This document shows, in pieces, positions 16,058-24,372 of a stretch of 26,338 nt of DNA. This stretch comes from UMGS1002 sp964463325 (GTDB taxonomy: Bacteria; Bacillota; Clostridia; Oscillospirales; CAG-272): assembly GCA_964463325.1 (NCBI GenBank), contig CAYXBY010000021.1:1-26338 (forward strand), in the 5' to 3' direction. The notes under the pieces are model-generated. The model was not told the origin of the DNA. It worked only from the letters and a program-made list of their open reading frames with translations, and ran no database searches. A program made the translations under genes and the position numbers. Positions within the stretch are counted from its first letter, which is position 1; each line of letters starts with the position of its first letter.

Positions 16058-18190
16058 TTACAGTCGGTAGTTGATCTCGATAATGATATTGGAGATGAAG
16101 CTCACTATCTTACCTAACAGCGTGGTGAACAGGATACCAATGAACATTATGAACACCATACCAACTATTGTGCCGAGGGTAGTCGTAATACCCTTGAACA
16201 GCGAGTAATCGTGTGTCACCATCATGCCGAGGAATATCAGCAGACCCGTCCAGATGAAGCCAAATGTGACGAGCAGGTTGCAGATGTCAGCCTCAGCAGC
16301 GGTGGTGAAGTTGGAAATAATGGTTGCGGGGATAACGGTGAGTATCAGCGGCAGCAGCGAATACGAGATGGCGATGATGATGTCCTTCATGCTTCCCTCG
16401 CCGTCAAACAGCGTGGTAAGGCACCAGTTTGCGATAGCGAACAGTAAGAAGGGCAGCAGCACACTGATGGCCTGGCTGAAGATGGACGAATACGAGCCCA
16501 TCGGGTTCATTACATAGCCCTGGCCGATCGACTGATAGTAGAAGGCCAGCACCGTGACCACCAGATAGACGATAGCCGCACGCAGCGAGCCGCGTTTTTC
16601 GTGCTTGACGTCCCAGAAGCCGTCAAACGGGTGGAAGATGATGTGGAAGCCGTAAAGCAGCTCTTCCTTGAAGGTACGCGAGCCGCCGGCTGTCGCCGCG
16701 CGACGGTTAACCTTGTTGGCATACTTCATAAACTTCGACCATGCGAAGACGATCACAAATATGCCGATCGGGATGAGGTAAACGAACTTGGATATCCACT
16801 CCTTGCGGATCTCCTTGTAGGCATCCGAGTAGTTAGCGGTGTCGTAGGCGGCCTTGTAGTACTCAATGGCCTCCTCATATTCACCGTTTCTGTAGAGTGC
16901 CTGACCGATACCGATATAGGCGGTGTCGAAGTTGGAGTTACGCTTAAGGATCTCGGTCCAGTTTTCGACGGCCATGTCGTATTTACGGTTGTTCTGGTTC
17001 TCGAGAGCCTCGATCAGTATGTCGCCATACTCGGTTCTCTGGTAGACCGTAAAGGACTTTGCCTGGCTGTCCAGCACCAGCAGCTTTTCGCCCTGGTAGG
17101 TCAGTCCGGTAATGCTCTGAAGGCTACCCAGCTGCTGACCCTTATCACCGAATGCGAACAGCAGGTTGCCGTCGAAGTCATAGGTGAATATCTTGCAGCG
17201 CTTGGAGTCGATTATCGACCAGGTCTGCTCGGGGCCGACGGCCACGTCCGTGATACGGGAGGGCCCGGACTGATCCTGCGCCTGACTGTAGCGCGACAGG
17301 TTGATCTCACCTGCCGGCGGCCAGAAGCCGTTACGTCTCATGATCTCCTCGCCCGAGGCGTTGAGCAGCTTGACGGGCGAATATTTACCATCTGTGCCGT
17401 TAGAGTTGATGAAGCTTCTTACCTTGCTATCGCTGATGGACGAGGTCGTTACATAGACGAAGCCATCGGCGGTAATGGTGATGTTATTAAACTCGGTGGA
17501 GATGTTGGAGGCAGTCAGCGCTCTCTGCTCCTCGGTCTGGAAGCGTCTCCAGATGATATCCCAGGCAGAGAGTGCAACGGCCTGTGCGCCGATAAAGCCG
17601 GTCAGCTGGCCATCCGAGGTCATAACGATGATACCCTCATAGGTTGTGGAGGAGACCACGAAAATTCTTCCGTACTGGTCGACCGCCACTGCAACGGGCT
17701 TGTAAACTGCGTCATCATCAAACAGCGTGCTCTCGGGCTGCGGAATGATGTGATCGTAATTACCCTGCTTATCGAAGGTAACGATGCGGTTTGCATCGGT
17801 ATCGCAGACGTATATCATATCATTTGTAACAAATACGCCGGCGGGGTTGGTAAGCTCGTCATCGATACCGTACTCATTGACGAAGGTCTCGATGATGAAC
17901 TTTACCTTGTAGTAGCGGTCAAGGACAACTATGCGGTTGTTCTTGGAGTCCGCGATGTAGACATTCTGGTCAGCATCGACCTCGATGTCCTTGGGCTCGG
18001 AGATGGCGGTCTTGAGTCCCATATAGCTGGAATCGACCGTCATCAGGGGCGTGTAGGCATCGGGGGAGCTAAGCGCGAAGCCCTGATAGCTGTAGGTGTA
18101 TGTCTGATACGGCTTGAAGGCGCTGACGGGGAGCGAGAACAGCATTATTGCCACAAACACGAGACATACAATAGATGTAACCTTTTTCAT
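16058..18190 (-). CDS. NHL-propeller/TPR/Yip1 membrane protein
   Basis: A 710-residue protein built of three known folds. After a signal sequence (1-24, ...PVSA) comes an NHL-type beta-propeller at about 55-385, with repeats such as PKDIEVDADQNVYIADSKNN and NPAGVFVTNDMIYVCDTDAN. A TPR-like region covers about 388-460 (YRNGEYEEAIEYYKAAY). A membrane helix at 469-488 leads to a short basic loop and a C-terminal Yip1 domain (about 505-705) with five hydrophobic helices and the FHPFDGFW motif. The propeller would face outside. Its place between permease pair A and the DUF5696 gene suggests a membrane scaffold or sensor for the transport system. The start has GGAGAGGAG upstream; the gap from permease A2 is 18 bases. 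The architecture is clear; the role is inferred. Confidence 0.85.
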   Translation of the reverse strand: MKKVTSIVCLVFVAIMLFSLPVSAFKPYQTYTYSYQGFALSSPDAYTPLMTVDSSYMGLKTAISEPKDIEVDADQNVYIADSKNNRIVVLDRYYKVKFIIETFVNEYGIDDELTNPAGVFVTNDMIYVCDTDANRIVTFDKQGNYDHIIPQPESTLFDDDAVYKPVAVAVDQYGRIFVVSSTTYEGIIVMTSDGQLTGFIGAQAVALSAWDIIWRRFQTEEQRALTASNISTEFNNITITADGFVYVTTSSISDSKVRSFINSNGTDGKYSPVKLLNASGEEIMRRNGFWPPAGEINLSRYSQAQDQSGPSRITDVAVGPEQTWSIIDSKRCKIFTYDFDGNLLFAFGDKGQQLGSLQSITGLTYQGEKLLVLDSQAKSFTVYQRTEYGDILIEALENQNNRKYDMAVENWTEILKRNSNFDTAYIGIGQALYRNGEYEEAIEYYKAAYDTANYSDAYKEIRKEWISKFVYLIPIGIFVIVFAWSKFMKYANKVNRRAATAGGSRTFKEELLYGFHIIFHPFDGFWDVKHEKRGSLRAAIVYLVVTVLAFYYQSIGQGYVMNPMGSYSSIFSQAISVLLPFLLFAIANWCLTTLFDGEGSMKDIIIAISYSLLPLILTVIPATIISNFTTAAEADICNLLVTFGFIWTGLLIFLGMMVTHDYSLFKGITTTLGTIVGMVFIMFIGILFTTLLGKIVSFISNIIIEINYRL

Positions 18191-18208
18191 TGTGTTTTTC
18201 TCCTCTCC

Positions 18209-19081
18209 TTAGTCCTTCATACCACTCGAGCCGTAGGTCTCGATGATGTTCGACTGGTTGATGACGAACACCGTGATAGGTACGAGCATCATAATGACCG
18301 TTGCGGCGGCCGAAGCGCCCGCGCGCTTGATGCCTCCTGCGGTGATCTGCTGAATAGCGTAGTTAAACGACTTCAGCTGCTCGGAATGAATGTAAATGGA
18401 AGCACCTGCATTCCACAGATCCTGGAAGCTGTAAATGATCAGCGTCAGCCATGCGGGCTTGACCATAGGCATTGCGATGGTCCAGAAGGTGCGGAACTCG
18501 GTCGCGCCGTCGATACGTGCGCTCTCGAGCACGGCGTCGGAAACGGCGGTGTCCATGAAGTTTTTCATGAGGTACAGACCCAGCGTCGTGCTGAAGGCCG
18601 GAACGATGATAGCCCAATAGGTATCGATCCAGTGGAATGCGCTCATGATGATGAAGCGAGTAACCGCGGTAACGGTGGAGTGGAACATCAGCGAGGTGCG
18701 AACCAGCTTGAACATCCACTTGTGACCGGGGAACTTGATCTTGGACATTGCATATGCGCACATTGAGGCGCACAGCAGGTGACCTGCGGTACCTGCCACA
18801 GAGGTAAACACTGTGTTGAAGATGTACCGGGTGAAGGGCACCCAGGAGGTGTTCATGAGGTTGAACAGATCCTTAAAGTTTTTGAATGTCGGGCTCGTTA
18901 CGAAGAAGCGGGGCGGGAATCTCCACAGCTCATCCAGAGGCTTGAGTGACTGCATGACCACATAAAGCATGGGGAGGAACATGAAGGCTCCGAGAATGGC
19001 AAGTATTACAGTAATACCGGCGTCGCCGCCGACCGAACGGGCAAGCACGACCTTATGTTTTCTTGTTCTAAGCTTTGCCAT
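18209..19081 (-). CDS. Sugar ABC transporter permease A2 (MalG/CUT1-like)
   Basis: A 290-residue permease of standard length. The first helix is in GITVILAILGAFMFLPMLYV; the EAA loop reads LESARIDGATEFRTFWTIAMP, and the C-terminus is the short tail usual for MalG-type subunits. It starts one base after the stop of permease A1, with the ribosome binding site (AAGGTAGGG) inside the A1 coding end, so the pair is likely translationally coupled. It would pair with A1 and receive substrate from the solute-binding protein at the operon's 5' end. Confidence 0.93.
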   Translation of the reverse strand: MAKLRTRKHKVVLARSVGGDAGITVILAILGAFMFLPMLYVVMQSLKPLDELWRFPPRFFVTSPTFKNFKDLFNLMNTSWVPFTRYIFNTVFTSVAGTAGHLLCASMCAYAMSKIKFPGHKWMFKLVRTSLMFHSTVTAVTRFIIMSAFHWIDTYWAIIVPAFSTTLGLYLMKNFMDTAVSDAVLESARIDGATEFRTFWTIAMPMVKPAWLTLIIYSFQDLWNAGASIYIHSEQLKSFNYAIQQITAGGIKRAGASAAATVIMMLVPITVFVINQSNIIETYGSSGMKD

Positions 19082-19082
19082 A

Positions 19083-20030
19083 TTACTGCCCTACCTTTGC
19101 AAGAACTTTCCGCACCAGCGCATTCGAGCCTATCATTATAACAAACAGGATGACCGCAATGGTGGATGAATAACCGTACTCAAGTCGCTGACTACCATAG
19201 TCCTCGAGGTGATGCATTATGGTGTGTGCGCAATAGTCAACAGACGGGAAGCCGCACAGCGCCGTAACTATGTTACCGAAGCCGAAGGACGAGGTGATAG
19301 CCATGACCGCACCGAACATAAGGTGCTGCTGCATCTGAGGCAATGTTATGTACCACAGCTCCTGCCAACGGTTTTTGACGCCGTCCACCGCGCCGGCCTC
19401 GTAGAGCTCCTGACGGACGCCCTGAAGACCTGCGATGAAGGACAGGAAGGAGGTACCCAGCGAGGTCCACAGCGCAACGACTATGCACAGCGGCATAACG
19501 TAGTCCGCGTCCTCGAAGAACTGTATCTCAGTGTCGATAAGCCCCAGCTGGAGCAGCCAGGCGTTGACCCAGCCGTAGGAGTCTCCCGAGAAAAGCGTAC
19601 CCCAAATGAGGTAGACCTGACCGGAAATGGAGGGGGCGTAGAATATCAGAGTTACGATAGCTCTGATCTTAGGTGACAGCTCATTGATGAACCATGCGAC
19701 CAGGAATGACATCAGGTAGGACGCAGGGCCGACGATGACTGCGAACACGAAGGTGTTCTTGCAGCAAAGCAGGAATATATCGTCATCAAGGAACAGCCGG
19801 ATGTAGTTGTCAACGCCGACGAAGTTCGGGATCTGCATCATGTTAAAGTCGGTGAAGCTGATTATCACCGACAGCACGACCGGTGCGACAGTAAATATGG
19901 TGAACAGGATCATGTAGGGCGCGATGAGGACATATGCGACCTTATTGCGCTTTATTTCCTTCCATAGCCACTGACGGCGGGTCATATCCTTGCGGGAAAC
20001 CGCTCTTTTTTCTGCCGTTTTTTGTGACAT
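19083..20030 (-). CDS. Sugar ABC transporter permease A1 (MalF/UgpA-like)
   Basis: A 315-residue permease. A basic N-terminal tail (1-30) precedes the first helix (VAYVLIAPYMILFTIFTVAP). The EAA loop is YEAGAVDGVKNRWQELWYITLP, close to consensus. It begins 41 bases after the solute-binding protein gene and is coupled to A2. Together these three genes form an ordinary CUT1 importer lacking only the ATPase, which in Bacillota is commonly a shared MsmX/MsmK-type protein encoded elsewhere. Confidence 0.93.
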   Translation of the reverse strand: MSQKTAEKRAVSRKDMTRRQWLWKEIKRNKVAYVLIAPYMILFTIFTVAPVVLSVIISFTDFNMMQIPNFVGVDNYIRLFLDDDIFLLCCKNTFVFAVIVGPASYLMSFLVAWFINELSPKIRAIVTLIFYAPSISGQVYLIWGTLFSGDSYGWVNAWLLQLGLIDTEIQFFEDADYVMPLCIVVALWTSLGTSFLSFIAGLQGVRQELYEAGAVDGVKNRWQELWYITLPQMQQHLMFGAVMAITSSFGFGNIVTALCGFPSVDYCAHTIMHHLEDYGSQRLEYGYSSTIAVILFVIMIGSNALVRKVLAKVGQ

Positions 20031-20071
20031 GTGCTCTTTCTCCTTACACAGATTTCTTCATTTAATATATA

Positions 20072-23000
20072 TCAGTCCACATACGAGTTAAGGGCACCCG
20101 CGGCATCGATCAGATACTGACGAATGTAGTACATCGCCGTTGCGGTCTCCTTGACGTATTCATATGCTTCGTAGGACGCGCAGTTCCTGCTGTCTCTGAC
20201 GGAGGCGATCTCCTCAGCTGCTATCGTGCCGTTAGCATCGATGGCGGCTATCAGAGCCTCGTATCTCTCGGCCAGCACTAACATAGCTGCGGCCTCTTTG
20301 TTCTTGAGTACTGATCTGGTGTCAGACACGACATCATCATAGCTTGCATTGTAGCCGGAGGATTCCTCAAGCGTTTCGAGCAGCTGTGTGATCTGAGCCA
20401 TACGCTTTGTAGCCTTGGTCTCGCCGGTCTCGAGCGTTTCGAGCTTGAATTCCTGACGCTTCTTGGTGATCTCCTTGTTGATGGTCGGAATGTAGCTAAG
20501 CAGCTCGGTTACAGGGTTCGCATTGTCGTTATAAGCGGACAGGAAGGCGAACTTGGTGTAACGGCCGATGATGTAGGAGCCGGGGTAGTTGGGAATGGAG
20601 GCCAGGTTGTTGAACTGGAGCGCCACATTCTTATATTCCTCGGTGGTCCAAGGCAGGCTGGAGAGTGCATTGAGGTTTGCGGTGGAGTGCTTAGCGGAGT
20701 CACCCAGGATGGCGACCATCTCGTTGGCGTAATCGCTCTGGCACTCAGCGCCGACATGCCACGTCATGAACTTCCAGGCGTTGTCGCGGTTGTTGCAGCC
20801 GCTGATCATAACGATCGCGGAGACTGTCGCAACGGACACATTATTAATATTACCGTCCTCATCCACCATACCGGGCAGCGGCACGAACTGCCACATACCG
20901 CGGATCTCGGTGGCGTAAACGACGAGCTTGTTATATGTGCCGATGTAGGAAGCAATACCTATCGGCATCTCGCCGGTACGGAAACGGTTCTCGAAGTCGT
21001 ACTTGTAGGGGAAGGAGTACATGGTAAACATGTTACACATGGTCTGGAAGGAGTCAAGCGCCGTGTTGGAATCAAGATTGATTCTCATACCGTCATCGGC
21101 GAACAGCGTGCCGCCCATCTGGTAGAGGAAGATCTTGTAGTCGCTGGACAGTGCTATCTGCATGTTCTGCGATTGCAGCACGGGGACTATCTCCAGAATG
21201 TCGTCCCAAGTCTTGGGGATCTCAAGGTTGAGGTCGGCAAGAATATCGGTACGGATGAACATCATGGGGAAGGACTGGTTCTCGGGCAGGCCGTAGTAGT
21301 GATAATCGCCCTCGGCGTCCTCAATACCAAGAACCATCATTGCAGCCTCATTGAACTGACGTGTCTCAGGATTGAGCGCCAGGTCATAGAAGCCCTCGCA
21401 ATCCTCAACCTCGAGCAGCGCGCCGCGGATAGCGTAGTTTATAACGTTATCCTCGCCAAGTCCGATGTAGACATCAGGGCCCGAGCCCGAGAGGATGGAC
21501 GGCAGCAGCGTCGAGCCGGCGACCAGCTTAAGGTTGACGGGGACGTTGTATACCGGGGTGAAGTCATTATTAATAAGGTTACGAACCACCTGCGCCTGGT
21601 CGCGTCCGGTGGCCAGCCACACCTCAACGGTCTCGTCGGTGTCGACATCCTCGCTGGTAGCGCCCATACGGTTGTAGTTACGTACAAAGCTCATGAAGAA
21701 GCTGGACATCTCGTGTGCGAAGGACTGGAAGAAGTTCGGCTTAGCCTTGGGCAGCGCCTCGTCAGCGGACTGGATGGTTATGAAGTCCAGCTGCAGCGGC
21801 TGAGTCTTGATATCGCTGAGCAGCGTACCGAGCGTACCGAGGTAGCTCTTGAGCTGGTCAAGGTTGCGGGCGATCTCGTCCTCGCTGCTGTGCATGCGGC
21901 GCAGCAGGACGACCAGCTTGTTCAGCGTAGCGGAGTTGGTACTCTTAATGCCTGCGGTGGCGGCCATATCGTTGGCCAGGCCCTCAAGTATGTCAGCCTG
22001 ACGCTTGAGATCGATGATGGTATCCGGCATGATACGGTAAAAGCCGTAGTCGCGGTACTTATCGGGGTTAGCGCCGGTCAGCTGAAGTATATCGAGGTAA
22101 TCGCCGTTGATGGCCTCAAGCGACTCGGTTATCTGGCGGACGACCTCACCCATGGAGCCGAGGGTAACCTCAAGCTTGAGCGTGTAGGTCACGCCGGCCT
22201 CAAAGTAGAACTCGAGGTCATGATATTCGGTCGACAGGTTGCCGGCGTCATCATAGGTCTTGATCATGTACTGGAGCGGGCTGCTCTGCCAGTCGGTAGA
22301 GTAGTTGAACACCAGCTCAGTGGCCTCCACGAAGGGGATACCGTCGTAGTAGCCGCGGTCGCCGTCCTTCAGACCATCGCTGTACAGATACAGCGAGCGC
22401 GAGGTGTAAACACCGTCGAGCAGGTTCTGACGGAAGCGGGTCACGATGCTGTACATGCCGGACTCTTTAACCTTGAAGGTATATTCGATCGCCTGACCGG
22501 AGGTCTGCCACTTGTCACCGCCTATGGTGTTGAGCACGGTGTGAGTGGTGCTGGCAGGAGAGTTAATGGCGCAGGTTCTGTCCTCAACGGGGTAGACCGT
22601 CTGAGTGGAGGATGCGCTCGGGAACTCAGCCTCAAGCTTGACCTTGTCGGTACCGCGGTTTGCACCGGCATACTGTGCGCTGTAATCAGCGTAGCTGCCG
22701 AGATCCTCATGCGGCACAAGGCGGATCGACTTGATGGAGGCCGGCTCGTTGGTCGACTCGAACGAGATGGTGTGCTCACCGGCCTCGAAAACGAACTCGA
22801 AGCTCTCGGCGTAGAAGCCGTCCGCGTCCTTCATCTCGAACTGGCACCACTTGGGCGACTGCTTCATGGAGTTGCGGATCTCGTTGTCGTCGATATCGAT
22901 CTTAAAGAAGCGAATGACAAGATCATTGACCAGCTCGGCGTTATCCGACGTCCACACCTCGGGGATGGTGTAAAGGATGTAGGTGCCATCCTCACGCTCC

Positions 23001-23575
23001 TCGGCGCGAGCCGTGATGCCGGCGGCAGCTGCATTTGCAAGCAGCTCGTCAGCGCTCTGCTTTTTGCCGACCTTGAGCTCACCCTCGGTGTACTCGCTCT
23101 TCCACACCTTGGGCATGGTTATGTACCGTGCCTCGGAGAACGGAATGGAGTTATCAATTCTGAAAATACGCTGGATGGAGGAGGACTTGCCCTCATTGGG
23201 GTAGTACTCCGTTACGATGCTGTATTTTGCAGTCTCGGGCACTGTGACCTTCCAGGTCACGATGCCGTCATTAGGCGTGTAGAGGGCTTCCTCGCCGTCG
23301 TAAGTGCCAACACTTACAGCAGCGGTGGTAGCGTCCTTGTCATAGTCGGTGCCCTTAATGACTATCTCACTTGTGGCACGCTTGACCTCGGAATACTTTT
23401 GACGGTACTCCTCATACGAAATCGCGTTCAGCTGCTCCCTTACGTCTGCTATCGTCTTATCCGTTGTCGACTGAGACGGATCGTTCTCAGCCGAGGCGAT
23501 GATCATTCCGCCCGGAATGACGAACAGCAATGCAAGGAAAAGAGCGCAAAACCTTTGAAATTTCGTTCTTTCCAT
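20072..23575 (-). CDS. Giant extracellular solute-binding protein with two carbohydrate-binding-like modules
   Basis: A 1167-residue exported protein, nearly three times the usual size. The signal peptide (1-30) ends A-S-A and has no lipobox. Two beta-sandwich modules follow, at about 75-290 and 308-475; both have phrases typical of glycan-binding modules (VPETAKYSIVTEYYP, FEAGEHTISFES; VKESGMYSIVTRF, FEAGVTYTLKLEV). A helical linker covers about 480-640, a family 1 solute-binding domain about 650-1030 (GSGPDVYIGLGEDN, YYGLPENQSFPMMFIRTD, NAWKFMTWHVG), and a helical tail runs to 1167. The start at 23575 is chosen for AGGAGGAA eight bases upstream; the frame continues for 93 more codons, but that part is GC-rich leader and crosses the promoter. 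It should capture an oligosaccharide for the downstream permeases. Carbohydrate binding by the N-terminal modules is inferred. Confidence 0.88.
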   Translation of the reverse strand: MERTKFQRFCALFLALLFVIPGGMIIASAENDPSQSTTDKTIADVREQLNAISYEEYRQKYSEVKRATSEIVIKGTDYDKDATTAAVSVGTYDGEEALYTPNDGIVTWKVTVPETAKYSIVTEYYPNEGKSSSIQRIFRIDNSIPFSEARYITMPKVWKSEYTEGELKVGKKQSADELLANAAAAGITARAEEREDGTYILYTIPEVWTSDNAELVNDLVIRFFKIDIDDNEIRNSMKQSPKWCQFEMKDADGFYAESFEFVFEAGEHTISFESTNEPASIKSIRLVPHEDLGSYADYSAQYAGANRGTDKVKLEAEFPSASSTQTVYPVEDRTCAINSPASTTHTVLNTIGGDKWQTSGQAIEYTFKVKESGMYSIVTRFRQNLLDGVYTSRSLYLYSDGLKDGDRGYYDGIPFVEATELVFNYSTDWQSSPLQYMIKTYDDAGNLSTEYHDLEFYFEAGVTYTLKLEVTLGSMGEVVRQITESLEAINGDYLDILQLTGANPDKYRDYGFYRIMPDTIIDLKRQADILEGLANDMAATAGIKSTNSATLNKLVVLLRRMHSSEDEIARNLDQLKSYLGTLGTLLSDIKTQPLQLDFITIQSADEALPKAKPNFFQSFAHEMSSFFMSFVRNYNRMGATSEDVDTDETVEVWLATGRDQAQVVRNLINNDFTPVYNVPVNLKLVAGSTLLPSILSGSGPDVYIGLGEDNVINYAIRGALLEVEDCEGFYDLALNPETRQFNEAAMMVLGIEDAEGDYHYYGLPENQSFPMMFIRTDILADLNLEIPKTWDDILEIVPVLQSQNMQIALSSDYKIFLYQMGGTLFADDGMRINLDSNTALDSFQTMCNMFTMYSFPYKYDFENRFRTGEMPIGIASYIGTYNKLVVYATEIRGMWQFVPLPGMVDEDGNINNVSVATVSAIVMISGCNNRDNAWKFMTWHVGAECQSDYANEMVAILGDSAKHSTANLNALSSLPWTTEEYKNVALQFNNLASIPNYPGSYIIGRYTKFAFLSAYNDNANPVTELLSYIPTINKEITKKRQEFKLETLETGETKATKRMAQITQLLETLEESSGYNASYDDVVSDTRSVLKNKEAAAMLVLAERYEALIAAIDANGTIAAEEIASVRDSRNCASYEAYEYVKETATAMYYIRQYLIDAAGALNSYVD

Positions 23576-23815
23576 TGGGTTGTTCCTCCTGAAATTTTTA
23601 GGCCGTGTCCGGAAAGTGACTCGGCCCTTTGGGCTTGCGTCGGGAATTGCTTCCCGCCATAAATCGCCATGCTCGCCGCTCCCGGCGGTGCCGAGGACGA
23701 CTTGTGATTCTAAGCGCGAGCTGCCGCGGCACCCTGCCGCATGCATTTCCCGCCGGCAACCAGCCATTTCGGTTCGCACAGCGACCGGACCGAACGCAAT
23801 TTGCCCTGAAGTGAT
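23576..23815 (-). promoter_or_regulatory. Long GC-rich structured leader of the transport operon
   Basis: About 240 transcribed bases precede the first start codon and contrast with the AT-rich DNA upstream. Dyads include ACCGAA/TTCGGT (23768-23794), CGGGAA-GCAA-TTCCCG (23641-23656), GCCC/GGGC (23624-23634) and GGCCG/CGGCC (23601-23626). The last two share bases, so they cannot form together, and the second lies 10 bases from the ribosome binding site. I recognise no known riboswitch. It may act as an attenuator or translation switch. Confidence 0.5.
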
Positions 23816-23821
23816 AAAGTA

Positions 23822-23850
23822 ATAATACCATATCGGCGGCGACTTGTCAA
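23822..23850 (-). promoter_or_regulatory. Sigma-A promoter of the seven-gene transport operon
   Basis: On the minus strand: TTGACA (23850-23845), a 17-base spacer and TATTAT (23827-23822). An AT-rich tract (23860-23885) just upstream could act as an UP element. Transcription should start near 23815. Confidence 0.85.
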
Positions 23851-24289
23851 GCACTGTTTTTCTATAATATTATTATATAAATACTTGAAAGCTCCTGAGT
23901 TTTCCACGAGTTTTCCCCAGCCCAGAAGTGGAAAAGTCACGCATATGTGCAATTTTACGCATTTGCCAAAACGACCTTGAAAAAAGTAAATTTAATTTAC
24001 TTCGTTCGCGGTTATTTTGCGTGCAGTGGGCGGATTTTGGGGTACTTTTTATTGTTTTTCAGGGCGTGTCAAAGCAGTTCCAAACCGATGTAATTTTAAT
24101 TTACTCAACCATCCGCGTTTGATTGCGTCTGCAACTAAAATACTACCAAATGCGTTTGTGAAATGTGCACAAAAATTGGATCAAAAATTCTACACATAGA
24201 ATATAAAAAAATTTTCGTCTGTTTTCGGAAAATTCACCCGAGCATCACATTGATCTGCATCAATTACCATTTTATGTATCATTTTCGGC
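23851..24289. other. AT-rich intergenic region without genes
   Basis: About 440 bases between the transport operon promoter and the isc terminator hold no credible gene on either strand. Visible structure: a near-perfect palindrome AAGTAAATTTAATTTACTT (23984-24002); an 11-base direct repeat TTTAATTTACT at 23991-24001 and 24095-24105; and an inverted pair TTTTCCAC (23900-23907)/GTGGAAAA (23928-23935). These may be regulator sites for the operon. Confidence 0.5.
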
Positions 24290-24326
24290 AAAAAAATATC
24301 CCGACAGATCATCAAGATCTGCCGGG
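24290..24326 (-). terminator. Rho-independent terminator of the isc operon
   Basis: On the minus strand, CCCGGCAGATC (24326-24316) pairs over 11 bases, including one G-U, with GATCTGTCGGG (24310-24300) across loop TTGAT. It is followed by ATATTTTTTT. It lies 46 bases past the iscU stop. Confidence 0.92.
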
Positions 24327-24372
24327 GTGGAGTGATGTCTTTGGCGTCGTCCGGCAATCGCGCCGGGCGCAC

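Noticed and set aside
16601..18766. 721-codon open frame on the plus strand
   Set aside because: Antisense to the NHL/Yip1 and permease A2 genes and spanning their junction; no domain is visible.
20687..23662. 991-codon open frame on the plus strand
   Set aside because: Antisense to the solute-binding protein gene, with no ribosome binding site or domain; a codon-bias shadow.
23576..23854. 93-codon N-terminal extension of the solute-binding protein
   Set aside because: It crosses the promoter, lacks a signal sequence and would bury the obvious signal peptide starting at 23575, which has an excellent ribosome binding site.
23900..23935. DnaA-box-like TTTTCCAC sites suggesting an origin
   Set aside because: Only two partial matches in inverted orientation, with no dnaA, dnaN or other origin genes nearby.
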